64,000 bases of DNA from Rothia sp. P100 (GTDB lineage Bacteria > Actinomycetota > Actinomycetes > Actinomycetales > Micrococcaceae), in assembly GCF_023712425.1 (NCBI RefSeq), contig NZ_JAMAYG010000004.1:62001-126000 (forward strand), read 5' to 3'. The position numbers and the translations under genes are program-made. The notes under the pieces are model-generated. The model was not told the origin of the DNA. It saw nothing but the letters and a program-made list of their open reading frames with translations, and ran no database searches. Below, in pieces: positions 18,828 through 29,029 of the stretch. How positions within the stretch are numbered: position 1 is the stretch's first letter; the number at the start of each line of letters is the position of its first letter.

Positions 18828-19280
18828 ATGCAAACAAACGGCTCAGAGAACACAGCGCAGCAGCAAAACAATAAAACCGTGCTCATTGGAGCAAGCATCG
18901 GTATGGGAATTCTGGTGCTCCTTTTGGTATGGGCAATCTTGCAGGCAGCCCATGAGGAGTCAGTCCTGGGGTGGATTCTAGCGGGTGTTATCACTGCCTG
19001 GCTGGGCTTAGCTATCTATTTACTGGTGAGCGTCAACCGGACGTTGACTGCCCAGCGTAAGGCCTATGAAACCCACGCAGAGAAGCGGGCAGAGTATGAA
19101 GCTGATGTACATACCGAAAAACTGGCGCACTCCTTCCAGATTTGCCTAGTCCAGTCCAAAGTTATTGCTGAGCAGCTCGAAGCTGATGATGCTCACTCGC
19201 GCGACATGATTGACCGAGCCTTGGACACCATTAACTTCACCGCCAAAAACGGCATGGAGCTTGCCAAAGAAGGCGCGTAA
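18828..19280 (+). CDS. Small membrane protein, unknown function
   Basis: 150 residues, not recognised. It has a polar Asn/Gln-rich start, two hydrophobic segments (residues about 18-40 and 48-68), then a charged, probably helical cytoplasmic tail with a likely coiled coil (residues about 75-140). CATAAT at 18815-18820 lies seven bases before the ATG at 18828 and there is no Shine-Dalgarno site, so a leaderless transcript starting there is plausible; ATG 18819 is a possible earlier start. It lies just upstream of trpS. Confidence 0.65.
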   Translation: MQTNGSENTAQQQNNKTVLIGASIGMGILVLLLVWAILQAAHEESVLGWILAGVITAWLGLAIYLLVSVNRTLTAQRKAYETHAEKRAEYEADVHTEKLAHSFQICLVQSKVIAEQLEADDAHSRDMIDRALDTINFTAKNGMELAKEGA

Positions 19281-20405
<1,125 letters not shown>

Positions 20406-20420
20406 GTAGGGTCGCAAACA

Positions 20421-20957
20421 GTGGCGGTGTCACCAACCCTGCTGACCGGTGGTGGGTACCTGAGTATTATTGCTCAGGTGCCCCCGCCCCTTGCCGAGCG
20501 TATCGTTAAGTGGCGGCGTGAGCACGGTATGGTGGGCGCGGTTGCCGAGAGCTGCCATATCACCCTTCTTATTGCCCGGGACACCGCGGGTGAGGGGAAG
20601 CTTGTGCAGCTAGAGGCTGCCCTGGCTGGGCACGGAGCAGTTGAGGTGGTCCTGGGGGAGCCTGAGTCCTTTCAACCGGCTAGCCCGGTCACCTATCTGC
20701 CCTTAGCCCGCGGGGCGGACTGCTTTAGATACCTCCACAGCCGTTGCGTCGAAGTTCTGGGGAAATCAGAATCGCCCTTCTCCTATGAACCGCATCTGAC
20801 TCTAGCTCATGGTCTTGAAGAGGCCGCCCTAGCTAGGTCTCTGCGTGATTTTGCCGGGCTTGATGCACAGCTCGCCGGTTTTACTATCGATCAGCTACAG
20901 GTCAACCGCTATACAGGGGAAACCTGGCACCATCTAGCCGATGTCAGCCTGCGCTAG
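20421..20957 (+). CDS. 2'-5' RNA ligase family protein
   Basis: 178-residue member of the 2H phosphoesterase superfamily. The two HxT motifs that define the active site are present: CHITLLIA (residues about 46-53) and PHLTLAHG (about 129-136). Proteins of this fold act on 2'-5' bonds or cyclic phosphates in RNA or nucleotides; the real substrate is unknown in most bacteria. It starts with GTG, 15 bp after trpS, and is probably cotranscribed with it. A strong shared terminator follows at 20971. Confidence 0.85.
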   Translation: MAVSPTLLTGGGYLSIIAQVPPPLAERIVKWRREHGMVGAVAESCHITLLIARDTAGEGKLVQLEAALAGHGAVEVVLGEPESFQPASPVTYLPLARGADCFRYLHSRCVEVLGKSESPFSYEPHLTLAHGLEEAALARSLRDFAGLDAQLAGFTIDQLQVNRYTGETWHHLADVSLR

Positions 20958-20970
20958 CATCGCAGGCTAA

Positions 20971-21013
20971 AACCCCGCCGCCCTGCCGTTTATTCGGCCA
21001 GGCGGCGGGGTTT
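20971..21013. terminator. Bidirectional terminator
   Basis: AACCCCGCCGCC (20971-20982) pairs with GGCGGCGGGGTT (21001-21012). T residues follow on the plus strand and an A run precedes it, so it can serve both the RNA ligase-like gene and the convergent lipoprotein gene. Confidence 0.85.
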
Positions 21014-21026
21014 ATCGGTGAAGGAG

Positions 21027-22355
21027 CTAGTGCTCTACCTCTGCTGATACTTTTGTAGTTGCGGTGCGTGAGATACCGTTGATTTCATTAGGAACCTCAG
21101 GTAGGTCAACTGATTCAAAGACTTCAGCTTCGCCCTGAGCAATTGTTGCTAGGGAAATGATGTGTAGTTTCTTGCTGGCGGGGTCGGTGACATAAGCGGT
21201 GTGACCATCCACCCAGATAGCAGGGCGGGGGTCCTGCCAGACGGTAGATTCTTCCCAGGAGTCCATAACATCAACAGCGCCCAGTTCAGCGCCGTCCTCA
21301 GCATAGAAACGTAGCTTGCCGTCGGTGGTGAGCAGCAAGTGTTCGCCCTGCTCACCGCGGGCTAGAGAGCGGAAGGTGTAAGAAACACCCTCAGGTAGTG
21401 CTACTTTGGTGCGGGTTTCAGCTTCGGTGTCGATGATAGAGAACTGCTCGGGGCGTTCAAGCTCAGCCTCTTTATCGGTCTTGTAGTCAGCTAGGACAAA
21501 GTGGGAGGCCTTAGAACCTGCCTGGTTTCCTGAGCGGGAGTATGGGTCTTCTGAGTTGCTGACCTTAATAAAAGCACCATCCTTGTAAATGAGGGCACCG
21601 TCCTGGCACCCTACGGTGATGATGCCATCTGCCGCAACTGCCTCGCCGTGAAGACCCGGGCATTCCTTGTTTTCAACGATGGTCTTGCCCTCAGCATCGA
21701 CCACAGCTGCACCGCTGCGCTCTTCATCGTTGCCCACGGCTACCAGGTAGCGGTCATTTTCCAGTGGAATAGCTAGGCCGTGATGGGGCTCAGGGAGGGT
21801 CACAGAGGTTGTTTCAAGCGTGGAGACAGTACGCTGATCTTCGCCGGTCAGGTCGGCTGGGTTATAGATGTCGAAGGTGCCGGTTTTATCGGCAAACATC
21901 GCGCTTTTGCCGTGATCCACTATAACGTGGCCGGTACCCTCGGCTGCAAAGCTCAGTGATGTAAGGGTGGGAGCGGTGGTGTAGTAGTGGTCGTGGTCCC
22001 CGTGCTCCTGCGTCCAGGCGCCCATGTCCAGCATGGTGTAGGAGTTGCCATCTGCCACTACCATGTGACGGTTATCCCCAGCGGGGTTAAGCCTCAAAAA
22101 ACCTTCTTTTTTAATGGTTTTGAGTACTTCGAAGGTCTTGCCATCTAGGACCATGACCCCGCCATCATAGGTAAGTGCTAGGCGGGAGGAGGGTGCTGAT
22201 GCTTCTTTAATTTCCGTCTGGGCTACGGCGCTAGAGGTTGCCGGTGAATTGGTAGCTAGGGTGCTGGAAGGGGGTGCCGAACTGCAGCCTGCCAGCGCAA
22301 AAGCGGCAATGCAAATGACGGCCGATAGGGTTGATTGGTGTTTGGGTGTATGCAT
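21027..22355 (-). CDS. Zinc metallochaperone AztD-like lipoprotein
   Basis: 442-residue secreted protein with a lipoprotein signal: a hydrophobic stretch ending FALAGCSS (lipobox, Cys near residue 24). The rest reads as a beta-propeller of short repeats resembling AztD: RLNPAGDNRHMVVADGNSY, the His/Asp-rich loop EHGDHDHYYTTAPTL, PEHGLAIPLEN-like spacing and the CPGLHGEA motif. AztD hands zinc to the AztC solute-binding protein of a zinc ABC importer, but no such importer is in this window. A Zur-type operator sits about 20-30 bases upstream of the start. Both features point to zinc-starvation expression. The name rests on recalled family pattern, so confidence is moderate. Confidence 0.65.
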   Translation of the reverse strand: MHTPKHQSTLSAVICIAAFALAGCSSAPPSSTLATNSPATSSAVAQTEIKEASAPSSRLALTYDGGVMVLDGKTFEVLKTIKKEGFLRLNPAGDNRHMVVADGNSYTMLDMGAWTQEHGDHDHYYTTAPTLTSLSFAAEGTGHVIVDHGKSAMFADKTGTFDIYNPADLTGEDQRTVSTLETTSVTLPEPHHGLAIPLENDRYLVAVGNDEERSGAAVVDAEGKTIVENKECPGLHGEAVAADGIITVGCQDGALIYKDGAFIKVSNSEDPYSRSGNQAGSKASHFVLADYKTDKEAELERPEQFSIIDTEAETRTKVALPEGVSYTFRSLARGEQGEHLLLTTDGKLRFYAEDGAELGAVDVMDSWEESTVWQDPRPAIWVDGHTAYVTDPASKKLHIISLATIAQGEAEVFESVDLPEVPNEINGISRTATTKVSAEVEH

Positions 22356-22371
22356 AAAAACAGCATAACTT

Positions 22372-22389
22372 AAATGAGAATCATTTGCA
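22372..22389 (-). promoter_or_regulatory. Zur-type operator upstream of aztD-like gene
   Basis: AAATGA-GAA-TCATTT (22372-22386) is a perfect 6-3-6 palindrome. In the overlapping register TGAGAATCATTTGCA (22375-22389) it matches 12 of 15 positions of the actinobacterial Zur consensus TGAAAATGATTTTCA. It lies 17 bases before the start codon of the gene, where a bound repressor would block transcription. Confidence 0.7.
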
Positions 22390-22395
22390 TAAGAA

Positions 22396-22435
22396 GATTA
22401 AAAAGAACGGGAACCACCTTAATGGGCTCCCGTTC
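22396..22435 (-). terminator. Terminator of mannose-1-phosphate guanylyltransferase gene
   Basis: On the minus strand GAACGGGA (22435-22428) pairs with TCCCGTTC (22412-22405), followed by TTTTTAATC. This is a typical intrinsic terminator. Confidence 0.8.
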
Positions 22436-22450
22436 CAGTGTTGTTTTAGC

Positions 22451-23560
22451 CTAAAGCAGGTTATTCAATCCCTGTTCCTTGAGCTTTGCAACGGTGTTTT
22501 TCACGCTCTGTGCGTCATCTCTTACGGTCACTAAGAGTGCATCAGCGGTATCGACAATCACCACATCAGAAATACCAATCACCGAAATTTTACGGTGGGT
22601 GTTATTGACGATAATTCCGGTGGAATCCTCGGTGATGACATTATTTTTATCACCCAGGACAAAGAGATCGTCGCCGGTTTTCTCGATATTCAGGCGAGCA
22701 ACCGCGTCAAAGTCACCAACATCGTCCCAACTGAAGGAGCCGGGAACCATGGCGACATCACCTGCTGCTGCAGCGGGTTCCGCCACAGCATAGTCAATGG
22801 CGGTCTTGGGTAGGGTGTCCCAAACTCTGTTCATGGTGGCGTCGCGTTCTGGGGTGTCCCAGGCGCCGGCAATCTGCATGATCCCTGCGTAAAGCTCCGG
22901 CTCATTAGCTTCAATATGCTTCAGCATGAGCTGGGCTGGGGCTACGAACATGCCTGCATTCCAGGTGTAATCACCGGTTGCAAGATAAGCGCTCGCAGTC
23001 TGGGTATCCGGCTTTTCCACGAACTCCTCGACGGCAAGAGCATGGGGGGCATCCTTGGCACCCAAGCTCTTACTGGCCTTAATGTAGCCAAAAGCGGTGG
23101 AGGGTTCGGTTGGCTCGATACCGATAGTGACAACCTTGCCGGTGGCAGCGGCAGCAATAGCTTCACGAACTACCGCCTGGAAGTCTTCAACCGGGTCAAT
23201 CACATGGTCAGCAGCAAAGGAACCGATAATTGCTTCGGGGTCCCGCTGGTAGAGAATTGCGCTGGCAAGACCAATAGCTGCGGCAGAATCCCTGGGCGAT
23301 GGTTCGAGGACGAGGTCTGAGCCCCGGAGTTCACGCAGTTGCTGGGTGACAGCATTAGCGTGGGCCTCGCCGGTAATTACCATGACCCCGTCGGTTGCAA
23401 GATCAACTAGCCGATCATAGGTAGCACGAAGCAGGGAAGAGCCTGTTCCGGTCAGGTCAAGAAGGAATTTAGGTTCTACCGCACGAGAGAGGGGCCAGAG
23501 ACGTGAGCCCACTCCGCCGGCCGGAATGAGGGGGTAGAACCGTTCAAGTGGTGTTCTCAT
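22451..23560 (-). CDS. manC: Mannose-1-phosphate guanylyltransferase
   Basis: 369-residue nucleotidyltransferase that makes GDP-mannose from mannose-1-phosphate and GTP, the donor for mannosylated lipids, glycans and glycoproteins. The N-terminus holds the nucleotide motif PAGGVGSRLWPLSR followed by KFLLDL; downstream are FVEKPD and WNAGMF, both typical. The left-handed helix part is short. No Shine-Dalgarno site is seen; TACACT on the minus strand lies 8 bases before the ATG, suggesting a leaderless start. It stands alone, without phosphomannomutase or mannosyltransferases nearby. Confidence 0.9.
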   Translation of the reverse strand: MRTPLERFYPLIPAGGVGSRLWPLSRAVEPKFLLDLTGTGSSLLRATYDRLVDLATDGVMVITGEAHANAVTQQLRELRGSDLVLEPSPRDSAAAIGLASAILYQRDPEAIIGSFAADHVIDPVEDFQAVVREAIAAAATGKVVTIGIEPTEPSTAFGYIKASKSLGAKDAPHALAVEEFVEKPDTQTASAYLATGDYTWNAGMFVAPAQLMLKHIEANEPELYAGIMQIAGAWDTPERDATMNRVWDTLPKTAIDYAVAEPAAAAGDVAMVPGSFSWDDVGDFDAVARLNIEKTGDDLFVLGDKNNVITEDSTGIIVNNTHRKISVIGISDVVIVDTADALLVTVRDDAQSVKNTVAKLKEQGLNNLL

Positions 23561-23873
23561 CGTGTCTAAGTGTACCGATAAATAACGTCATATTGCTGAA
23601 ATGTTAGAGAAGTGTAGGTCCACCCTTGGGGGGCGTGTAGCTGTGAACCCCGTGGGCTACCCTGCAGTATCGCGCAGAAAAAGGCAATAAAGTCATTAAA
23701 AATTGCCCTAATTTCCGGTAAATGAGCTAAGGGCCTGACTGACACAATGTCATTATCACTCCTGAAAACCTGCTAATCTAACTGTTGAGTAGAACACACA
23801 CTAGGTTGTTGTGCGGGTAGCTCGCGCAGGCAGATTAGAGCTGCTTCAACCGCATTACACAGGAGGTTATTCA
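23561..23873. other. Intergenic region before sdhC
   Basis: About 310 bases between the divergent manC and sdh operon. It must contain both promoters. It is AT-richer than its surroundings around 23690-23790. I see no coding sequence and cannot name a specific operator. Confidence 0.4.
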
Positions 23874-24254
23874 GTGCCGAATACATCCAAGGGCACGCTG
23901 TACCGTGGCCGCGAAGGTATGTGGTCATGGGTTGCCCACCGCATTACCGGTATTGCTATTTTCTTTTTCTTGCTGGTCCACGTCCTTGATACCGCGGTAG
24001 TCCGTGTATCTCCGGAGGCCTACAACGCCGTTATGAGCGTCTACAAGAACCCCATTATGGGTGCCGGTGAAGCTGTATTAGTTGCAGCTATCGTTTATCA
24101 CGCTTTTAACGGTATTCGTATCATCCTCATTGATTTCTGGAAGAACGGTGCCCGCAACCAGAAGGGCATGCTGTGGGGAGTGCTCGTTCTCTGGGCAGTC
24201 GTCATGATTCCTTTCATTATCCGTCACGCAATGCTCGTATTTGGGGGTCACTAG
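23874..24254 (+). CDS. sdhC: Succinate dehydrogenase cytochrome b subunit
   Basis: 126-residue membrane anchor of complex II. It begins with a polar segment and then SWVAHRITGIAIFFFLLVHV, the S-x-x-H-R-x-[ST]-G signature of SdhC with the heme/quinone-side residues. Three membrane helices are visible (about 25-45, 65-88, 103-123). The GTG at 23874 is set by a perfect AGGAGG eight bases upstream; the open frame extends further but without support. It is the first gene of sdhCDAB. Confidence 0.93.
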   Translation: MPNTSKGTLYRGREGMWSWVAHRITGIAIFFFLLVHVLDTAVVRVSPEAYNAVMSVYKNPIMGAGEAVLVAAIVYHAFNGIRIILIDFWKNGARNQKGMLWGVLVLWAVVMIPFIIRHAMLVFGGH

Positions 24255-24257
24255 GCC

Positions 24258-24743
24258 ATGGCAACACCGCTGAAAACTAAGATTTCTGTTCCCCGTAGCC
24301 GCGATCACAGCATTTCGGGCGTTAAGTACAACCGTTCATCTTCTAAGCGCAACAACTTTGAGATGGCAGCCTGGCTCTACATGCGTATCTCCGGTGTGCT
24401 GCTGGTTGTACTGATTTTCGGTCACCTCTTTGTCAACCTCATGATGGGCGAAGGTGTGCACCGCATCGACTTCGGTTTCGTGGGCGGTAAACTCGCTAAC
24501 CCCTTCTGGCAGGTTTGGGATCTGCTGTTGCTCTGGCTAGCTATGCTTCACGGCACCAACGGTATGCGCGTCATCATCGATGACTATGCAGAGAAGGACG
24601 GCGTACGTTTCATTCTTAAAGTTGCGCTCTTCCTCGCCTCAGCCTTCGTCATTCTTCTGGGCACCCTGGTCATCTTTACCTTTGACCCCTGCCCCGCTGG
24701 TGCTGATCCCGAGCTTCTTGCGTCCTTCTGCGCAGCCCCCTAA
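24258..24743 (+). CDS. sdhD: Succinate dehydrogenase hydrophobic membrane anchor
   Basis: 161-residue second membrane anchor of complex II, three bases after sdhC. A hydrophilic start of about 35 residues precedes three membrane helices. YMRISGVLLVVLIFGHLFVN carries the conserved Arg-Ile-Ser and the His that can bind heme b, and LHGTNGMRVIIDDY matches the family. It forms the quinone site with SdhC and SdhB. Confidence 0.9.
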   Translation: MATPLKTKISVPRSRDHSISGVKYNRSSSKRNNFEMAAWLYMRISGVLLVVLIFGHLFVNLMMGEGVHRIDFGFVGGKLANPFWQVWDLLLLWLAMLHGTNGMRVIIDDYAEKDGVRFILKVALFLASAFVILLGTLVIFTFDPCPAGADPELLASFCAAP

Positions 24744-24784
24744 GTTTTCTAAGAACGAGACACTGAAGAAAGAAGCATTGACTA

Positions 24785-26548
24785 ATGCAGGTACATAAGT
24801 ACGATGTCGTGATTATTGGTGCCGGTGGCGCCGGCATGCGCGCAGCAATTGAAGCTGGTCAGCGCGTCCGCACCGCTGTTCTCACCAAGCTTTACCCTAC
24901 CCGCTCCCACACCGGTGCAGCTCAGGGTGGCATGTGCGCAGCCCTTGCCAACGTCGAAGAAGACAACTGGGAATGGCACACCTTTGACACCATTAAGGGC
25001 GGGGACTACCTTGTTGACCAGGATTCAGCAGAGGTGATGGCTAAGGAAGCCATTGAAGCTGTGCTGGATCTTGAAAAGATGGGTCTGCCCTTCAACCGAA
25101 CCCCTGAAGGACGCATCGACCAGCGACGCTTTGGTGGTCACACCCGTGACCACGGTAAAGCACCCGTGCGCCGCTCCTGCTACGCAGCAGACCGCACCGG
25201 CCACATGATTCTGCAGACCCTGTACCAGAACTGCGTTAAGCACAACGTTGAGTTCTATAACGAGTACTACGTGCTCGACCTGGTCATGGTTGAAGATGAG
25301 GACGGCGTCCGCCGCCCCGCTGGCGTGGTCTCCTACGACCTGGCAACCGGTGACGTCCATGTCTTCCAGGCCAAGTCCATCATTTTCGCTTCCGGTGGCT
25401 GTGGCAAGATCTTCAAGACCACCTCTAACGCCCACACCCTCACCGGCGACGGCATGGCGATTGCCCTGCGCAACGGCATTCCCCTGGAAGATATGGAGTT
25501 CGTACAATTCCACCCGACCGGCCTGGCTGGTCTGGGCATCCTGGTCTCAGAGGCAGCCCGCGGTGAAGGCGGCATCCTGCGCAACTCCGACGGTGAACGC
25601 TTTATGGAACGCTACGCGCCGACCATTAAAGACCTAGCACCCCGCGATATCGTTGCCCGCTCTATGGCTAACGAAGTGCGTGAAGGTCGCGGCTGTGGCC
25701 CCAACAAGGACTACGTCCTTTTGGATCTTACCCACCTGGAACCCTCACACATCGATGAGAAGCTGCCGGACATCACCGAGTTCGCACGCACCTACCTGGG
25801 TGTTGAACCCTACACCGAGCCGGTGCCTGTGTTCCCCACCGCTCACTACGCAATGGGTGGCATCCCTACCAACATCAAGGCTGAGGTTCACGCCAACTCA
25901 GAAGACATCATCCCCGGTCTCTACGCAGCCGGTGAGGTGGCCTGTGTATCTGTACACGGTTCAAACCGCCTGGGCACCAACTCCCTGCTGGATATCAACG
26001 TTTTCGGCAAGCGCGCCGGTATGTACGCTGCAGAGTACGCTGCAAGCGCTGACTTCCTGCCTGTGCCCGATGATGCAGCTGACGAAACCCTCGCCCTGCT
26101 CAATCAGATCCGCAACGGCGAAGGCACCGAAAAAGTAGGTCAGCTCCGTAAGGAACTGCAGGATGTTATGGACGCCGACATGCAGGTATTCCGCACCGAA
26201 GAGACCATCCACAACGCTGTCGACAAGATTGTTGAACTCGAAGAGCGTTACAAGAGCATCCAGATCCAGGACAAGGGCAAGCGCTTCAACCTGGACCTGC
26301 TCGAAGCTGTTGAACTGGGCTTCCTCTTGGAACTTGCCAAGGTTATGTCGGTCGCCGCCCTACACCGCAAGGAATCCCGCGGCGGTCACTTCCGCGAGGA
26401 CTACCCCGACCGCGACGATGCTAACTTCATGAAGCACTCCATGGTCTACCGCGATGAGACCACCGAGATGGAAGGTATCAAGGGTCTGCGTTTCGACACC
26501 AAACCCGTGACCTTCACCCGCTACGAACCGATGGAGCGTAAGTATTAA
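24785..26548 (+). CDS. sdhA: Succinate dehydrogenase flavoprotein subunit
   Basis: 587-residue catalytic subunit that oxidises succinate to fumarate. The FAD-binding motif VVIIGAGGAGMRAAIEA opens the protein, and the FAD-linking His lies in TRSHTGAAQGGMCAAL. Catalytic motifs include HPTGL, GEGGILRNSDGERFM and HYAMGGIPTN, and the end GGHFREDYPDRDD is typical. It lies third in the sdhCDAB operon; sdhB starts one base after its stop. Confidence 0.97.
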   Translation: MQVHKYDVVIIGAGGAGMRAAIEAGQRVRTAVLTKLYPTRSHTGAAQGGMCAALANVEEDNWEWHTFDTIKGGDYLVDQDSAEVMAKEAIEAVLDLEKMGLPFNRTPEGRIDQRRFGGHTRDHGKAPVRRSCYAADRTGHMILQTLYQNCVKHNVEFYNEYYVLDLVMVEDEDGVRRPAGVVSYDLATGDVHVFQAKSIIFASGGCGKIFKTTSNAHTLTGDGMAIALRNGIPLEDMEFVQFHPTGLAGLGILVSEAARGEGGILRNSDGERFMERYAPTIKDLAPRDIVARSMANEVREGRGCGPNKDYVLLDLTHLEPSHIDEKLPDITEFARTYLGVEPYTEPVPVFPTAHYAMGGIPTNIKAEVHANSEDIIPGLYAAGEVACVSVHGSNRLGTNSLLDINVFGKRAGMYAAEYAASADFLPVPDDAADETLALLNQIRNGEGTEKVGQLRKELQDVMDADMQVFRTEETIHNAVDKIVELEERYKSIQIQDKGKRFNLDLLEAVELGFLLELAKVMSVAALHRKESRGGHFREDYPDRDDANFMKHSMVYRDETTEMEGIKGLRFDTKPVTFTRYEPMERKY

Positions 26549-26549
26549 A

Positions 26550-27335
26550 ATGGCTGATTTTGAAGCACGTGAACCAGAATCAAAGGTTCAGTTAGCATCT
26601 GAAACCGGTGGCGCGGGCGCAACGCCCACCTTTGACATCACCGTTCAGGTACGCCGCTACGACCCCGAACTGTCGGCAGAAGTGCACTGGGACGAATTCC
26701 AGCTCACCATGTACGGCACCGACCGCGTACTGGATGCCCTGCACAAGATTAAGTGGGAGATTGACGGTTCGCTGTCCTTCCGCCGCTCCTGCGCACACGG
26801 TATCTGCGGCTCGGATGCCATGCGCATCAACGGCCGCAACCGCCTAGCCTGCAAGACCCTGCTCAAGGACCTTGACCTCGCTAAGCCGATTACCGTTGAA
26901 CCCATCAAGGGTCTGCCCTGCGAGAAGGACCTCATTGTCGATATGGAGCCCTTCTTCCAGGCCTACCGTGAGGTCATGCCCTTCTTGGTCAATGACACCC
27001 ACGAGCCTGAGCGTGAGCGCTACCAGTCCCAGGAAGACCGCGCCCGCTTTGATGACACCACCAAGTGCATCCTCTGCGCAGCCTGCACCTCGTCCTGCCC
27101 CGTTTTCTGGACCGACGGCCAGTACTTCGGCCCGGCAGCTATCGTCAACGCCCACCGTTTTATCTTCGATTCACGCGATGACGCCGGCGATATGCGACTA
27201 GAAATCCTCAACGACAAAGAAGGCGTTTGGCGCTGCCGCACCACCTTCAACTGCACCGAGGCTTGCCCCCGCGGTATTGAGATCACCAAGGCTATCGCCG
27301 AGGTCAAGCAGGCAATTCTTGTCCGCTCACTCTAG
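26550..27335 (+). CDS. sdhB: Succinate dehydrogenase iron-sulfur subunit
   Basis: 261-residue subunit that carries electrons from SdhA to quinone. The plant-type ferredoxin Cys set for the 2Fe-2S cluster is in CAHGICGSDAMRINGRNRLAC-like order (first Cys near residue 82), with 4Fe-4S and 3Fe-4S cysteines in CILCAACTSSCP and CRTTFNCTEACPRGI. It is the last gene of sdhCDAB. A 13-bp stem-loop at 27351 probably ends the operon. Confidence 0.97.
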   Translation: MADFEAREPESKVQLASETGGAGATPTFDITVQVRRYDPELSAEVHWDEFQLTMYGTDRVLDALHKIKWEIDGSLSFRRSCAHGICGSDAMRINGRNRLACKTLLKDLDLAKPITVEPIKGLPCEKDLIVDMEPFFQAYREVMPFLVNDTHEPERERYQSQEDRARFDDTTKCILCAACTSSCPVFWTDGQYFGPAAIVNAHRFIFDSRDDAGDMRLEILNDKEGVWRCRTTFNCTEACPRGIEITKAIAEVKQAILVRSL

Positions 27336-27350
27336 CCGCTAGAGCATCCA

Positions 27351-27406
27351 CAGGACGCCGCCGTGTCTCACCTGCCATCAGGGTAGGGGAGCGCGGCGGC
27401 GTCCTG
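27351..27406 (+). terminator. Stem-loop after sdhCDAB
   Basis: CAGGACGCCGCCG (27351-27363) pairs perfectly with CGGCGGCGTCCTG (27394-27406), with a 30-base loop. There is no strong T tract, so it may act with Rho or as an RNA-protecting end. Confidence 0.65.
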
Positions 27407-27506
27407 CGTCTGGTGGAGAAGTGTCACAGAAGCGTCATAGAGAGGGTGGGGCTTCACGAGCGGTCTCACTTCGCAGGATTGCGGGGCAGGGGGTTATCTT
27501 AGATGT

Positions 27507-28721
27507 ATGTCTTCTTCAGCAGCGATCACCCTTGATGTGAACTCTCCAATCTTTGGGCAGCGCCTTCGTGCGCTCACCCCGGAGCTCATCCGCTTCCGCC
27601 GTGAGGTGCATGCCAACCCCGAGTTGTCCTACCTGGAGAAGAAAACCACCGAGCGTATCTTTAGCGCTCTGACTGATGCCGGGTTGAAGCCTAAGCACCT
27701 CAAGGGCACCGGTTGCTATGTTGATGTGGGGGAGGGGCCTTACGCGGCAGCCTTTCGTGCCGACATCGATGCGCTGCCCATCCAAGAAGAAACCGATTTG
27801 CCCTACGCCTCCACAGTCAACGGGGTCATGCACGCCTGCGGGCACGACATTCACCAGACCGTCATGTTGGGTGTTGCCATCGCTCTGCATCGCCTGCACC
27901 AAAAAAACCCGCTGGGTGCGAGCATTCGTATTATTTTCCAGCCGGCTGAGGAACAGCTGCCTGGTGGCGCTGTCGATGTGCTGGCTCAGCGAATCCTAGA
28001 GGGCATGCCCCGCGCCTTTGCCCTGCACTGCGACCCCAAGGTAGATGTGGGCAAAATCGGAACCCGTATCGGGGCGATTACCAGTGCATCTGACACCATT
28101 AAAATCAGCCTTAAAGGTCGGGGCGGTCATACTTCGCGCCCGCACCTGACCGAAGACATCGTTTATGCTCTGAGCCAGATCGCCATCAATGTGCCCGCTG
28201 TGCTCTCTCGCAAGACTGACGTGCGCAGCGGGGTTCTGGTGGTCTGGGGCCAGATTGAAGCGGGGGTAGCCCCCAATGCCATCCCCTCCACCGCCTTTCT
28301 CGCCGGGACCATGCGCTGCCTGGAAGCAGACGTGTGGAAACAGGCAGGTTCAATTCTTGACGAAGTGGTTGAACAGATTGCTGCCCCCTACAACGTCGAG
28401 GTGGAGCTAGAGCACTTCCGCGGCGTCCCGCCGGCAGTTAACACCGAAGACGAGGTTGCTATGCTCGAGAACGCTGCGCGTGCCGAGCTGGGTGAGGACG
28501 CAGTGGTGTTAGTCGAGCAGTCTATGGGCGGCGAGGATTTTGCCTGGATGCTGCAAGAAGTGCCCGGTGCCCTCATCCGTTTGGGTACGCGTATGCCCGG
28601 GGGCTACACTTTTGACCTGCACCGCGGGGACTATGCCCCCGATGAACGTGCCATTGAAGTTGGCGTGCGCGTCATGGCAGCTACTGCCCTCCGCGCTATC
28701 CGCGCTGAACTAGTCCTCTAG
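27507..28721 (+). CDS. M20-family amidohydrolase
   Basis: 404-residue metallo-amidohydrolase/peptidase of the M20D (AmhX/HipO-like) group. Metal-binding motifs are AFRADIDALP, HACGHDIH (Cys-Gly-His-Asp), PAEE, and the late GGEDFAW. It probably hydrolyses N-acyl amino acids, hippurate-like or small peptide substrates in the cytosol. It stands just before the BMP-type nucleoside importer, an arrangement I recall from other actinobacteria, but the functional link is unclear. The 300-base gap after it suggests separate transcription. Confidence 0.9.
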   Translation: MSSSAAITLDVNSPIFGQRLRALTPELIRFRREVHANPELSYLEKKTTERIFSALTDAGLKPKHLKGTGCYVDVGEGPYAAAFRADIDALPIQEETDLPYASTVNGVMHACGHDIHQTVMLGVAIALHRLHQKNPLGASIRIIFQPAEEQLPGGAVDVLAQRILEGMPRAFALHCDPKVDVGKIGTRIGAITSASDTIKISLKGRGGHTSRPHLTEDIVYALSQIAINVPAVLSRKTDVRSGVLVVWGQIEAGVAPNAIPSTAFLAGTMRCLEADVWKQAGSILDEVVEQIAAPYNVEVELEHFRGVPPAVNTEDEVAMLENAARAELGEDAVVLVEQSMGGEDFAWMLQEVPGALIRLGTRMPGGYTFDLHRGDYAPDERAIEVGVRVMAATALRAIRAELVL

Positions 28722-29029
28722 AGGGCTGCCCTACCCAGAGAAACGTTGCAGGGCCAAGGACGAGAATATTTTAAAAAACCTTGAACTGGCTCGTCTCTGT
28801 TCCAGAATCCGGCTACTGCCGCTGTGATTAGCGTAAATAAGAGGGCAGTCACTCGGGAGCACCCAGAAGTGTAGTGTGGTTCACTTAGATCCTGGGCGGC
28901 CGGGGAGGAATAGAAACTTAAATCACACTAAGATGTGTTGTGTTACGCAAAATATTCTCTGGGGCGGGTTAAAACACTGGCGCAAGGTCGCGCAGGGCAC
29001 GCTCTCAGGGCCGTACGAAAAGGACCCTC
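28722..29029. other. Long leader region before the BMP transporter operon
   Basis: About 308 bases with no supported gene. CAAGG...CCTTG (28755-28783) can pair across an A/T-rich loop. The string CACACTA occurs on both strands (minus near 28873, plus near 28924), which could be paired operator half-sites. I could not match a known riboswitch. The AAAAGGA before 29030 is the ribosome binding site of the next gene. Confidence 0.4.
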
